From the NCBI RefSeq assembly GCF_013377255.1, contig NZ_CP016614.1, positions 556,001-620,000 of the forward strand: DNA of 64,000 nucleotides. Direction: 5' to 3'. This document shows, one piece after another, positions 36,528 to 45,158 of the stretch. The notes under the pieces were generated by a model that saw only the letters and a program-made list of their open reading frames with translations, was not told where the DNA came from and ran no database searches. Source of the stretch: Mannheimia granulomatis. GTDB taxonomy: Bacteria; Pseudomonadota; Gammaproteobacteria; Enterobacterales; Pasteurellaceae. Position numbers and translations under genes: made by a program. Every line of letters begins with the position of its first letter. Position 1 is the stretch's first letter.

Positions 36528-37322
36528 ATGCGATTTTTTGATACCCACACTCATCTGGATTATTTATCCGAAAGCTTAAATTTAAGCGTGCCTACTCTAG
36601 TAGAAAATGCTAAACAAAATCAGGTTGAGCGAATTCTGATTGTCTCTGTCTTTGCAAAAAATTTCGCAAAAGTGACCGCTTGTGCCAAAGAAAAACCAGA
36701 AAATTTGGTGTATGGTTTAGGTCTACATCCGCTTTATATTCAACAACATACCTTGCAAGATTTGGATTTATTGGAAAATCTACTTCAAAAGAAAGACCCA
36801 CAATGCACCGCGCTCGCTGAAATCGGTTTGGAAAAAGCTGTTATCGAGCTGACTTCCCCGGCATTATGGAAGAAACAGTGTGAGTTTTTAGAGGCTCAAC
36901 TAGCTTTCGCTAAACAATGCAACTTACCGGTGAATTTACATTCCAGACGAAGTCATGATCAACTTTCCACTTTTTTGAAAAAAGTTCAATTGCCTAGAAG
37001 TGGTGTAGTGCATGGTTTCGCAGGAAGCTATGAGCAAGCCAAACGTTTTGTTGATCTCGGCTATAAAATTGGTGTGGGCGGAACTATCACTTACGCACGG
37101 GCGAACAAAACCCGAGAAGCTATTCGAAAATTACCGTTAGAAAGTCTACTGCTGGAAAGCGATTCCCCGGATATGCCGGTGTTCGGTTTTCAAGGACAAC
37201 CAAATCGACCGGAACGGTTGATAAATTCATTCCACACTCTTTGCGAATTGCGAACAGAATCACCACAGGAAATTGCCGAAACGATTTGGAAAAGTAGTGA
37301 AGTGCTGTTTTGGAAAAAATAA
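36528..37322 (+). CDS. yjjV: TatD-family metal-dependent hydrolase (YjjV-like)
   Basis: A 264-aa amidohydrolase-fold nuclease family member. Metal ligands: FDTHTHLDYL at the N-terminus, AEIGLEKA, NLHSRRSHDQL, VVHGFAGSYEQAKRF and LLLESDSPDMP. Length and motifs fit TatD-type 3'-5' DNase/RNase proteins, and YjjV is the closest E. coli type. The natural substrate is unproven. It contains an uptake sequence (reverse orientation) near 36677, in a stretch coding VFAKNFAKVTACAK. The ATG lies immediately after the previous terminator. Confidence 0.82.
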   Translation: MRFFDTHTHLDYLSESLNLSVPTLVENAKQNQVERILIVSVFAKNFAKVTACAKEKPENLVYGLGLHPLYIQQHTLQDLDLLENLLQKKDPQCTALAEIGLEKAVIELTSPALWKKQCEFLEAQLAFAKQCNLPVNLHSRRSHDQLSTFLKKVQLPRSGVVHGFAGSYEQAKRFVDLGYKIGVGGTITYARANKTREAIRKLPLESLLLESDSPDMPVFGFQGQPNRPERLINSFHTLCELRTESPQEIAETIWKSSEVLFWKK

Positions 37323-37402
37323 GATAGAAAAATCATAAAAGTTAAAAAAACAGGATTTTAAACTAATCTCTTCGTCAATCAGTACTGCCAAATCTCCCCT
37401 AA

Positions 37403-37423
37403 CCCCTCTTTGCTAAAGAGGGG
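37403..37423. repeat. Dispersed palindromic element, copy 1
   Basis: CCCCTCTTT-GCT-AAAGAGGGG: 9-base arms in the 311-base gap between the YjjV-like gene and thrS. A reverse-complement copy (loop AGC) lies at 54112-54132 in the trp operon. Apart from this element, a terminator-like hairpin at 37551 and an uptake sequence, I see nothing in the gap. Confidence 0.6.
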
Positions 37424-37550
37424 GACTAAAAACCTCTGCTAAAATCAAAACGTTTAATTTTTCTTCTGCACTTGGTTGTGCTAAAATAGCCGTGCTTTTA
37501 TTCCCCACTTGTACGGGCAATAATAAGCAATGCAAAATTTTAATAAAATA

Positions 37551-37573
37551 AGACCGCTTGTAAGCGGTTTTTT
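37551..37573 (+). terminator. Uptake-sequence hairpin with T run upstream of thrS
   Basis: GACCGCTT and AAGCGGTT pair around GT and are followed by six T. It could end transcription from upstream or act as an attenuator in the thrS leader, since it lies only about 60 bases before the thrS ATG. Confidence 0.6.
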
Positions 37574-37633
37574 AATTCTATAAACCAAACAAGTAACCTC
37601 TCGTATGGGTTACCACTGTAACAAGGATACAAA

Positions 37634-39565
37634 ATGCCTATTATCACTTTACCTGATGGCTCACAACGCCAATTTGATAACCCGGTTTCCGTAATGGAAG
37701 TTGCTCAATCTATCGGAGCAGGTCTTGCCAAAGCTACCATTGCCGGTCGTGTAAACGGTGAACGCCGCGATGCGTGCGATATTATCAGCCAAGATAGCAC
37801 TCTTGAAATCATTACTGCAAAAGATGAAGATGGTTTAGAGATCATTCGCCACTCTTGTGCTCACCTACTTGGTCATGCCATTAAACAATTATTCCCAGAT
37901 GTCAAAATGGCAATCGGGCCAACTATTGAAAACGGTTTTTACTATGATGTGGATTTAGACCGTTCTTTAACCCAAGAAGATTTAGATGCAATTGAAAAAC
38001 GTATGTTGGAATTAGCTAAAACCAACTACGATGTGGTTAAACGCCCTGTAACCTGGCAAGAAGCTCGTGATACCTTTGAGAAACGTGGTGAAAGCTATAA
38101 AATGGCGATCTTAGATGAAAACATCGAACGTACTGCTACACCGGCGTTATATCATCACGAAGAATATATTGATATGTGCCGTGGCCCGCACGTGCCGAAT
38201 ATGCGTTTTTGCCAACATTTCAAACTGCAAAAAGTAGCGGGTGCCTACTGGCGTGGTGACAGCAAAAACAAAATGTTGCAACGCATCTATGGTACGGCTT
38301 GGGCAGATAAAAAACAATTAGCGGAATATTTAACCCGTTTAGAAGAGGCGGCAAAACGCGACCACCGCCGTATCGGTAAAGCGTTAGACTTATATCATAT
38401 GCAAGAAGAAGCACCGGGTATGGTGTTCTGGCACAATGACGGTTGGACGATTTTCCGTGAATTGGAGACTTTCGTGCGTACCAAATTAAAAGAGTACGAT
38501 TATCAAGAAGTAAAAGGCCCGTTTATGATGGACCGAGTGCTTTGGGAAAAAACAGGACACTGGCAAAACTATGCAGATTTAATGTTCACCACGCAATCTG
38601 AAAACCGTGAATATGCGATTAAGCCGATGAACTGCCCGGGTCACGTGCAAATCTTCAATCAAGGTTTAAAATCTTACCGTGATTTACCGATTCGCATGGC
38701 GGAATTTGGTTCTTGCCACCGTAACGAGCCATCTGGTTCATTGCACGGTTTAATGCGTGTGCGTGGTTTTACTCAAGATGATGCCCATATTTTCTGTACT
38801 GAAGATCAAATCGAATCTGAAGTAACTTCGTGCATTAAAATGGTATATGACATCTACAGCACATTCGGCTTTACTAACATTGCGGTTAAGCTTTCTACCC
38901 GTCCGGAAAACCGTATTGGTGATGATGCAATGTGGGATAGAGCAGAAGAAGGCCTAGCAAATGCGTTACGTAACAATGGGTTGGAATATCAAATCCAAGA
39001 AGGCGAAGGGGCATTCTACGGACCGAAAATTGAGTTTGCATTACGTGACTGCTTAGGTCGTGAATGGCAATGTGGTACGGTGCAATTAGACTTCGCACTA
39101 CCGGGGCGTTTAGATGCCTCTTATGTAGCGGAAGATAATGGTCGTCGCACACCGGTGATGATCCACCGTGCAATTCTTGGCTCAATCGAACGCTTCATCG
39201 GCATTATCACCGAAGAATATGCAGGTTTCTTCCCAACGTGGTTAGCTCCAGTGCAAGCCATTGTGATGAACATTACCGATAGCCAAGCCGAATATGTTCA
39301 GCAAGTTGTTAAACAGCTTTCAGATGCCGGTATTCGTGTTAAAGCAGATCTTCGTAACGAAAAAGTCGGCTTTAAAGTGCGTGAACACACTTTACGTCGA
39401 GTGCCTTATATGCTGGTTTGTGGTGATAAAGAAATCGCCGAAGGTAAAGTGTCAGTGCGTACCCGTAAAGGTGCTGATTTAGGTACTTATGCCGTTACAG
39501 AGTTGGTTGAAATTCTGAAAAACCAAATCAAAGCACGTGAGCTGAAGTTATTGGGTGAAGAGTAA
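37634..39565 (+). CDS. thrS: Threonyl-tRNA synthetase
   Basis: Class II aminoacyl-tRNA synthetase of 643 aa, full length. The N-terminal TGS domain (MPITLPDGS-like start, about 1-62) is followed by the editing domain with HSCAHLLGHAIKQLF and MCRGPHVPN. The catalytic core has class II motif 2 (FGSCHRNEPSGSLHGLMRVR) and zinc ligands including MNCPGH. The C-terminal anticodon-binding domain starts around WLAPVQAIVMNI. AAGGAT lies upstream of the ATG. Ends at a terminator shared with tonB. Confidence 0.98.
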   Translation: MPIITLPDGSQRQFDNPVSVMEVAQSIGAGLAKATIAGRVNGERRDACDIISQDSTLEIITAKDEDGLEIIRHSCAHLLGHAIKQLFPDVKMAIGPTIENGFYYDVDLDRSLTQEDLDAIEKRMLELAKTNYDVVKRPVTWQEARDTFEKRGESYKMAILDENIERTATPALYHHEEYIDMCRGPHVPNMRFCQHFKLQKVAGAYWRGDSKNKMLQRIYGTAWADKKQLAEYLTRLEEAAKRDHRRIGKALDLYHMQEEAPGMVFWHNDGWTIFRELETFVRTKLKEYDYQEVKGPFMMDRVLWEKTGHWQNYADLMFTTQSENREYAIKPMNCPGHVQIFNQGLKSYRDLPIRMAEFGSCHRNEPSGSLHGLMRVRGFTQDDAHIFCTEDQIESEVTSCIKMVYDIYSTFGFTNIAVKLSTRPENRIGDDAMWDRAEEGLANALRNNGLEYQIQEGEGAFYGPKIEFALRDCLGREWQCGTVQLDFALPGRLDASYVAEDNGRRTPVMIHRAILGSIERFIGIITEEYAGFFPTWLAPVQAIVMNITDSQAEYVQQVVKQLSDAGIRVKADLRNEKVGFKVREHTLRRVPYMLVCGDKEIAEGKVSVRTRKGADLGTYAVTELVEILKNQIKARELKLLGEE

Positions 39566-39575
39566 GTATTAAATA

Positions 39576-39613
39576 AAAATCCCCTCAAAACTAAATTTTT
39601 GAGGGGATTTTTT
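39576..39613. terminator. Bidirectional terminator between thrS and tonB
   Basis: Perfect 15-base arms AAAATCCCCTCAAAA (39576-39590) and TTTTGAGGGGATTTT (39597-39611), flanked by A and T runs; the genes converge. Confidence 0.9.
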
Positions 39614-40464
39614 TATTCAATCGCAAATTTAACCGGTACGGTTACTTGAGTTGGGAATCCTGCAGGTGGAGGAGATACATTTAGACCCTCCGCACTTCTT
39701 ACGGCGGCGGCATCCAAATTACTGTTACCTGATGAATTGGCTACAGAGACATTCGAAATTGCTCCAGATGCGGAAATACTAAATTTAATCGTTACAGTCC
39801 CTGTTTTACGCATCATTTTTTCACGTTGAGGGTACGAGTTATTTGCTTTACGCTGTAATGCACGTTGTAATGCCACTTTATAAGCTGAAATTTCATTGGC
39901 GTTACCACCGTTTACATTACTAGAGCCGGTAGTTGAAGTTGAATTTAGTGAGCCGTTTTTCTGCCCAGCTACAACACCTTTAACCTCTTTTTCACCTTGA
40001 ATTGCATTTGGAATGGCTTTAGCAACAATACCTTGTTTAGCTTCTATGCCTTTCTCTAGCACTTTAATCGACTTATTTTCTTTCGGTTTTGGTTTCTCTT
40101 TTGGCTTTTCTTCTTTAGGTTTTTCTTTTTTAGGTGGCTCTTTGCGTTTTTCCTGTTTTTTCGGTTTATCTTCTTTTGGCTTTTCTTTCTTTGGCTTCAA
40201 AGTAGGATCAGGAATCGCATCGGGCTCCGGTTTGGGTTCAATTTTTTCTTCTTCAATTTCTTTGCTTTCTTCCTTAACAGGTTCCGGTGCGACCGCAACT
40301 TGGGGTTGCTCAAGCAAAGCAGCAACCATTTCCAGTGATAAAGCATTTTGCTCGGCAGCTTTTTCGATTTTATGCTCATTCAGCCAAACAAAACCACCAC
40401 CTATTAAGGCACCATGAATCGCCAAAGAGGTGATAAGCCCGATATGGGAATGTTTTTTTCTCAT
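39613..40464 (-). CDS. tonB: TonB energy-transducing protein
   Basis: A 283-aa periplasm-spanning protein linking the inner-membrane proton motive force to outer-membrane receptors for iron and haem. It has a single N-terminal membrane anchor (GLITSLAIHGALIGGGFVWL), a long Pro/Lys/Glu-rich rigid spacer (about 60-130), an Asn/Ser/Gly linker and a C-terminal TonB domain (SYPQREKMMRKTGTVTIKFS; AAGFPTQVTVPVKFAIE). It is last in an exbB-exbD-tonB operon with a 15-base gap to exbD. Low-complexity KEKPKE repeats in the spacer may vary in length between strains. Confidence 0.95.
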   Translation of the reverse strand: MRKKHSHIGLITSLAIHGALIGGGFVWLNEHKIEKAAEQNALSLEMVAALLEQPQVAVAPEPVKEESKEIEEEKIEPKPEPDAIPDPTLKPKKEKPKEDKPKKQEKRKEPPKKEKPKEEKPKEKPKPKENKSIKVLEKGIEAKQGIVAKAIPNAIQGEKEVKGVVAGQKNGSLNSTSTTGSSNVNGGNANEISAYKVALQRALQRKANNSYPQREKMMRKTGTVTIKFSISASGAISNVSVANSSGNSNLDAAAVRSAEGLNVSPPPAGFPTQVTVPVKFAIE

Positions 40465-40479
40465 ATTCGTGCTATCTCA

Positions 40480-40914
40480 TTAAGGCGTTACAGGCGTTTG
40501 TGGGCCTGTTTGGACGGGGGTACTACTTGGGGAGGCGGTCTCTTTTTTAGTAATAATTGCCACATTTTTAATTTCATTGGCTGATAGCATATCCGTTAAT
40601 TCTACAAACTTCTCAAAAGCAACGGCACCATCTACTTTTAATGAGACTTTCTGACTTTTATCCCAAGTCGCAATTTCTGTTGCCAGTTGCTCTTTGGTTA
40701 CGGCTTTATCATTAAAGAAAAACTCATTGTTCTCTGTAATGGTTAAAAGTTTTGCCAACTCATCTGCTTTCATTGGCTGTGTAGTAGTTGCTTTTGGGAC
40801 ATTAACTTGGATTTTACCTTGCGAGATAAATGAGGCTGTTACCAGTACTATTGCAAGTAACACCAACATAATGTCAATAAAAGGGATGATATTGATTTCA
40901 TCAAATTTTTTCAT
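40480..40914 (-). CDS. exbD: ExbD, TonB-system proton channel subunit
   Basis: A 144-aa inner-membrane protein with one N-terminal membrane segment containing the essential Asp (NIIPFIDIMLVLLAIVLVTA) and a periplasmic domain. With ExbB it forms the proton-driven motor for TonB. The C-terminus has a Ser/Thr/Pro-rich extension (TASPSSTPVQTGPQTPVTP). It sits between exbB (60-base gap) and tonB. Confidence 0.95.
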   Translation of the reverse strand: MKKFDEINIIPFIDIMLVLLAIVLVTASFISQGKIQVNVPKATTTQPMKADELAKLLTITENNEFFFNDKAVTKEQLATEIATWDKSQKVSLKVDGAVAFEKFVELTDMLSANEIKNVAIITKKETASPSSTPVQTGPQTPVTP

Positions 40915-40974
40915 TGATTGTGCCTTATAATTTGCAAAAAATGGTTTAAATTAGACCGTTTGTCTGTCTTAAAA

Positions 40975-41421
40975 TTAAGCTTTTTTAGCCTGTAAAGCTA
41001 ACCATTTCAATTTATTTTCTTCTACTTTACGACCAAAACCGTTGTAGAACACCATCGCAATAATTGCCACTAAAATACCAACGGCAGTTGCTTTTAAGGC
41101 TAAAGAAAGGTTGACCATAATAGATGCAGCATCAATATCGCCGCCTGATTGACCTAAATGATAGAAAGTTAAAAGAATACCCACAACCGTGCCCAATAAG
41201 CCGATATAAGGGGCATTTGAGCCTATGGTTGATATGGTTGTGAGATTATGCGTTAAATCTATCTCTAATTCTTCCAGCGTATGGTATTTAGTAATATCTA
41301 CTTTCGCATAAAACATAATACGCTCAATGGCTTTCCATAAACAGACAACGCTGAGTAAGCCTAATAATCCTAAAATAATGAAATCTGTGTAATGTTCTAA
41401 AAATTGAAATAGTTGATTCAT
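40975..41421 (-). CDS. exbB: ExbB, TonB-system proton channel subunit
   Basis: A 148-aa inner-membrane MotA/TolQ/ExbB-family protein with three membrane segments (about 10-30, 76-98, 115-138). Conserved sites include GSNAPYIGLLGTVVGILLTF and ALKATAVGILVAI. The ATG at 41421 is preceded by AAGGG; a longer reading from 41475 would begin on the predicted -10 element and is rejected. First gene of the operon with exbD and tonB. Confidence 0.94.
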   Translation of the reverse strand: MNQLFQFLEHYTDFIILGLLGLLSVVCLWKAIERIMFYAKVDITKYHTLEELEIDLTHNLTTISTIGSNAPYIGLLGTVVGILLTFYHLGQSGGDIDAASIMVNLSLALKATAVGILVAIIAMVFYNGFGRKVEENKLKWLALQAKKA

Positions 41422-41474
41422 AATAACCCTTAAAAAATTATTGATTAACTCTGCGAAGTTGAAAATGGTTCGCA

Positions 41475-41503
41475 ATTATATCTGAAAAGCATTGATTTTT
41501 CAA
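41475..41503 (-). promoter_or_regulatory. Predicted promoter of exbB-exbD-tonB
   Basis: On the minus strand: TTGAAA (41503-41498), a 17-base spacer, TATAAT (41480-41475). It lies about 54 bases upstream of the exbB ATG. No convincing Fur box was found around it, although the operon is usually iron-regulated. Confidence 0.65.
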
Positions 41504-41577
41504 CTTGAAATAATAGCCATTTTTTTAGGGATTTTATGGTATAGTTCCACCATTTTTTATCTAGGATTACATCATTT

Positions 41578-41904
41578 ATGGAAATAACGTTTAAAGAAAT
41601 CACTCCCCAACAGGCTTGGGAATTAATGGAAAACGAAGGAGCAGTTCTTGCCGATATTCGCGATGCTCGCCGTTATGTTTACAGCCATCCGCAAGATGCC
41701 TTTCATTTAACTAACCAAAGCTACGGCAAATTTTTAGATGAAGTAGATTATGATGAGCCTATTATCGTGATTTGCTATCATGGTGTCAGTAGCCAAAGTA
41801 CAGCACAATTTCTAATTGAACAGGGTTTTGAAGATGTCTATAGCGTTAAAGGTGGCTTTGAGGCTTGGGAAAGAAACGGTTTACCTATTGAAACTTCCTA
41901 CTAA
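41578..41904 (+). CDS. glpE: Thiosulfate sulfurtransferase (rhodanese)
   Basis: Single-domain rhodanese of 108 aa that transfers sulfane sulfur from thiosulfate to acceptors such as cyanide or thioredoxin. The active-site Cys66 lies in the loop CYHGVSS, and LADIRDARRY carries the conserved rhodanese element. Length and sequence match GlpE. It is not next to glpG/glpR as in E. coli but precedes a YbbN-like gene by 45 bases. Confidence 0.9.
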   Translation: MEITFKEITPQQAWELMENEGAVLADIRDARRYVYSHPQDAFHLTNQSYGKFLDEVDYDEPIIVICYHGVSSQSTAQFLIEQGFEDVYSVKGGFEAWERNGLPIETSY

Positions 41905-41949
41905 CGCTACCATATCAAACATAATTTTTGTTAAGTTAAGAAGGTTTTT

Positions 41950-42795
41950 ATGGATTATGTAGTTAGTGTCAGTGAACAAAATTTTAGTGAAGTATGGAGT
42001 ACAGCAGGGCAGGTACCGACCGTATTTAGCTTTATTTCGCCTAGAGAAGTTGCCTCGCTGGAAATGGATGCGTTATTACGCCGTATTTCGGATGAAAACC
42101 CAAAACAATTTGTATTAGCAACAGTAAATTGCGATGAGCAACCTACGCTTGCAGCACAGTTTAGAATTATGCAGCTACCGACTCTCTATCTATTTGCCAG
42201 TGGTCAGCCAATAGATGCCATTCAAGGTATGGTGAGTGAGCAGGAATTGCGTATTCGTTTGGCAAATATTTTACCGAAAGAAGAGGAGCTGAAATTTACT
42301 CAAGCCCTAGAGTTGCTGCAAGACGGGCGTTATGAAGATGCATTGCCGTTGCTGAAATCTGCGTGGGAAATGACAGATAAGAAAAACAGCGATTTTGCTC
42401 TGCTTTATGCGGAAACTTATATCACAATGAAAAAAGTGGAAGAGGCACGTGAGATTCTCAAACAGATCCCTCTACAAGATAGAGATAGCCGCTGGCACGG
42501 TTTGCAAGCTCAAATCGAATTACTAGAGCAGGCGAGTGAATCGCCGGAGTTGCAGCAGTTACAAGCCGATTACGCCCAAAATAAAACCCCTGAAATTGCG
42601 ATTAAATTAGCGAACCAATTACATCAAGCCCACAAGAATGAAGAGGCACTAAGCTTGTTATTTGATTGGTTAAAATCCGATTTAACGGTGGCAAACGGTG
42701 AGGTGAAAACGCAGTTTTTAGCGATTTTATCGGCACTAGGGAATGATCCGATTGTGCCTCAGTTTAGAAGACAGCTTTATTCTCTTTTGTATTAA
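41950..42795 (+). CDS. ybbN: YbbN/CnoX-like thioredoxin-fold co-chaperone with TPR domain
   Basis: A 281-aa cytoplasmic protein with a thioredoxin-like N-terminal domain (about 1-110; LPTLYLFASGQPIDAIQGMV) and a helical TPR-like C-terminal part (ALELLQDGRYEDALPLLKSA). The position of the redox CxxC reads SPREVASLE, with no Cys, so it cannot act as an oxidoreductase there. E. coli CnoX is a holdase that works with GroEL and DnaK. A strong AAGAAGG ribosome site precedes the ATG. Confidence 0.85.
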   Translation: MDYVVSVSEQNFSEVWSTAGQVPTVFSFISPREVASLEMDALLRRISDENPKQFVLATVNCDEQPTLAAQFRIMQLPTLYLFASGQPIDAIQGMVSEQELRIRLANILPKEEELKFTQALELLQDGRYEDALPLLKSAWEMTDKKNSDFALLYAETYITMKKVEEAREILKQIPLQDRDSRWHGLQAQIELLEQASESPELQQLQADYAQNKTPEIAIKLANQLHQAHKNEEALSLLFDWLKSDLTVANGEVKTQFLAILSALGNDPIVPQFRRQLYSLLY

Positions 42796-42815
42796 TAAAG
42801 CCATTTTGAGAAAGG

Positions 42816-42856
42816 AAAGATGCCGTGAATTTTTATATTTTACGGCATCTTTATAT
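42816..42856. terminator. Bidirectional terminator between ybbN and dhaM
   Basis: AAAGATGCCGT (42816-42826) and ACGGCATCTTT (42842-42852), perfect 11-base arms between convergent genes. Confidence 0.8.
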
Positions 42857-43264
42857 TTAAAAGGCTTGTTCTTGTTTAAGAGAAGCTGCTTCATTTGCCT
42901 CTTTTAAGATATCTTCTAAACTATCTCCGGCAGAGGCTGCAACAACGGCAGCAAATGCACCTTCTACTAATGGTGCATAGCTGATCATCACTTTATCGGC
43001 AATTTCGGGTTCAAGCAGATCAATTGCCGTTTGGGCACTTAAAATTGCACTACCTAAATCCACAAATAGAATCACGCCATCAGGGGTAAATACTGACTCA
43101 ATTGCTTGCATAATTTTTACTGCATCAGTCCCAATCGGATTCTCAGCATCTTCAATACCACCGGCAAGGGCGATTTTACAGCTGCCCTGAGTCATTTGCG
43201 AGAGGATCTCGCCAACTCCCTCCGCCAGCTTGGCACTGTGGGAAACAATCACTAAATTAACCAT
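42857..43264 (-). CDS. dhaM: PTS-dependent dihydroxyacetone kinase, phosphoryl donor subunit DhaM
   Basis: A 135-aa EIIA-mannose-like domain that passes phosphate from HPr to DhaL-bound ADP. The phosphorylated His9 is in LVIVSHSAKLAEGV. It is the single-domain form, lacking the HPr and EI-like domains fused in E. coli DhaM, so it depends on the general PTS. Last gene of dhaK-dhaL-dhaM, 9 bases after dhaL. Confidence 0.92.
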   Translation of the reverse strand: MVNLVIVSHSAKLAEGVGEILSQMTQGSCKIALAGGIEDAENPIGTDAVKIMQAIESVFTPDGVILFVDLGSAILSAQTAIDLLEPEIADKVMISYAPLVEGAFAAVVAASAGDSLEDILKEANEAASLKQEQAF

Positions 43265-43273
43265 TATGCCTCC

Positions 43274-43900
43274 TTATTGCACCGCATCTGAGAGTGCTTT
43301 GAAAATATAGTAGCTTGAGGTCGCACCCGGATCTTGATGTCCGATACTACGCTCACCCAAATAACTTGCACGCCCTTTTTTAGCGATAAGCGGTACTGTT
43401 TGATTTGCAAAATTTTCAGCTTTTTCGACCGCTTGTAAGAGAATCTCTCCGATTGAACGAGAACTATCTGCTTGCTCAAGCTCCTGTAATAGAGGTAGCC
43501 AAAAATCGCACATCGTTTTATCGCCTACTTCAGCTTTACCTCGTTGGATAATGCCTTCTGTGCCTTGTTGCAACATCGTCATCAAATCAGAAAATGTCAA
43601 TGTTTCTTTTCCATTGGCACTTTGTGCGGCTTTAATGAAAAATGTGCCGTAAAGTGGTCCGCTCGCCCCACCTACTTGCGAAAGTAAAGTCATACCTACT
43701 GTTTTTAAGATAGTACCAATATCTTTATCTTCGACTGATTTCACTTTTTCAACGGCTTTAGTGAACCCCCTTTGCATATTTAGGCCGTGATCGCCATCAC
43801 CAATAACCGTATCTAATTCGGTTAAATAATCACGTTTTTCATCCATTGCTTGTTGGCAATTATTAAGCCACGTTAAAATTTGTTGTTTAGAGATAGCCAT
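43274..43900 (-). CDS. dhaL: Dihydroxyacetone kinase ADP-binding subunit DhaL
   Basis: A 208-aa subunit that holds ADP/ATP as a cofactor in the PTS-dependent dihydroxyacetone kinase. Mg-ADP ligands: LDTVIGDGDHGLNMQRGF near the N-terminus. Other motifs are GGASGPLYGTFF and the C-terminal SIGHQDPGATSSYYI. It contains an uptake sequence in reverse orientation near 43429 with an adjacent TTTGCAAAATTTT. It lies 24 bases after dhaK. Confidence 0.94.
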   Translation of the reverse strand: MAISKQQILTWLNNCQQAMDEKRDYLTELDTVIGDGDHGLNMQRGFTKAVEKVKSVEDKDIGTILKTVGMTLLSQVGGASGPLYGTFFIKAAQSANGKETLTFSDLMTMLQQGTEGIIQRGKAEVGDKTMCDFWLPLLQELEQADSSRSIGEILLQAVEKAENFANQTVPLIAKKGRASYLGERSIGHQDPGATSSYYIFKALSDAVQ

Positions 43901-43924
43901 TTTCTGTTTCCTAAAAGATAAACT

Positions 43925-44995
43925 TTACTCACCCCAACGCAATGCCGGCGTATTTACCGGAGCATCCCATAATTGAAGAATCGCATCATCTACTTTAAGT
44001 AAGGTGATTGAGATACCTTGCATATCTAAAGAGGTACAATAAGAACCCACTAAATTGCGTTCAATGTGCAGCCCAAATGTTTTACACTCTTTTTCCAAAG
44101 CATCATAGACTGCATAAAGTTCTGATAATGGCACTGCTCCAAGATTGTTCACCAAAGCGATAACTCGATCACCTTGTTTTAATGCTTGTTTACTTTCCTC
44201 AACTTCATCCCATTGTTGGTTTTCCTGATTCCAGTGGCGAATCGTTCGCTGATAATTGCCGTGCTCGATCAGCGTTTCAAACATTTGTTTAACTGTTTTA
44301 TCTAGATTTTCAAAGGTACGGCGTTCAATCCCCGGCTCGCCGTGAATACCTACCCCAAATTCCATCTCATTTTCCGTTAACGTGAAAGAAGGTTTTCCTG
44401 CTGCCGGTACGGTACAAGCACCAAGTGCAATACCGATAGAATGTCCGTTGTTATTTAATTGATGACCGAGTTTGGCTAATTCAGCTAATGAATAACCTTT
44501 ATCTGCCGCAGCACCCAATAATTTTTCAATCAATACCGTATTTGCTACACCTCGGCGTCCGGCCGTATATAAACTATCTTTTACCGCCACATCGTCATCT
44601 ACTAATACAGTTGCCACTTGTATACCGGCATCGGCAAGTAATTCCGTAGCTGTTTCAAAATTCAGTACATCGCCGGTGTAATTTTTAATAATTAAAAGCA
44701 CACCTTCACCACGATCAAGGGCTAAACCACATTCAAACATTTGATCTGGTGTTGGTGAAGTAAATATTGCTCCGGGACAAGCACCGTCTAACATTCCTTT
44801 ACCGATAAAGCCTGCGTGCATTGGTTCGTGTCCGCTGCCACCACCTGAAATTAGAGCAACTTTAGGCTGATTGCTTGACGGTTTGTGATGAATATAGGTA
44901 GGTTCAGTATTTAGTATTAAAGAAGAATGTGCTTTAACAAATCCTGAAAGTTGTTCATCTAGGACTGTTTCTACAGTATTAATTAATTTTTTCAT
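43925..44995 (-). CDS. dhaK: Dihydroxyacetone kinase substrate-binding subunit DhaK
   Basis: A 356-aa subunit that binds dihydroxyacetone covalently through a histidine (in FGVGIHGEPGIERR). The N-terminal domain has LISGGGSGHEPMHAGFIG, and YTGDVLNFETATELL follows. First gene of the dhaKLM operon, which feeds dihydroxyacetone phosphate into glycolysis during glycerol or DHA use. No dhaR activator gene is adjacent. A CRP-like site lies about 60 bases upstream. Confidence 0.95.
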   Translation of the reverse strand: MKKLINTVETVLDEQLSGFVKAHSSLILNTEPTYIHHKPSSNQPKVALISGGGSGHEPMHAGFIGKGMLDGACPGAIFTSPTPDQMFECGLALDRGEGVLLIIKNYTGDVLNFETATELLADAGIQVATVLVDDDVAVKDSLYTAGRRGVANTVLIEKLLGAAADKGYSLAELAKLGHQLNNNGHSIGIALGACTVPAAGKPSFTLTENEMEFGVGIHGEPGIERRTFENLDKTVKQMFETLIEHGNYQRTIRHWNQENQQWDEVEESKQALKQGDRVIALVNNLGAVPLSELYAVYDALEKECKTFGLHIERNLVGSYCTSLDMQGISITLLKVDDAILQLWDAPVNTPALRWGE

Positions 44996-45054
44996 ACTTT
45001 ATTCTCCATAAAACATTGGATTTATTTAATTTACATGGAATCGAAGAAGATTTC

Positions 45055-45070
45055 TGTTAACTTTGTCACA
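45055..45070 (-). promoter_or_regulatory. CRP-like site upstream of dhaK
   Basis: On the minus strand TGTGA-CAAAGT-TAACA, nine of ten fixed positions of the TGTGA-N6-TCACA core. The location 60-75 bases before the dhaK ATG suits activation under low sugar. Candidate only. Confidence 0.45.
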
Positions 45071-45158
45071 AAATCAAAAAAATGTGAGCGAAAACGAAAA
45101 TAGAGTTAAATGTAAATTTGAGATAAAATAGATGCCAATTTCATTCAGAGGATTAATT

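Noticed and set aside
39613..40417. Plus-strand open frame opposite tonB
   Set aside because: The reverse complement of the Pro/Lys-rich spacer gives Ser/Phe/Gly low complexity; tonB on the minus strand is certain.
41422..41577. Fur box upstream of exbB
   Set aside because: The AT-rich stretch near the -10 matches the 19-base Fur consensus only poorly, so no site is claimed.
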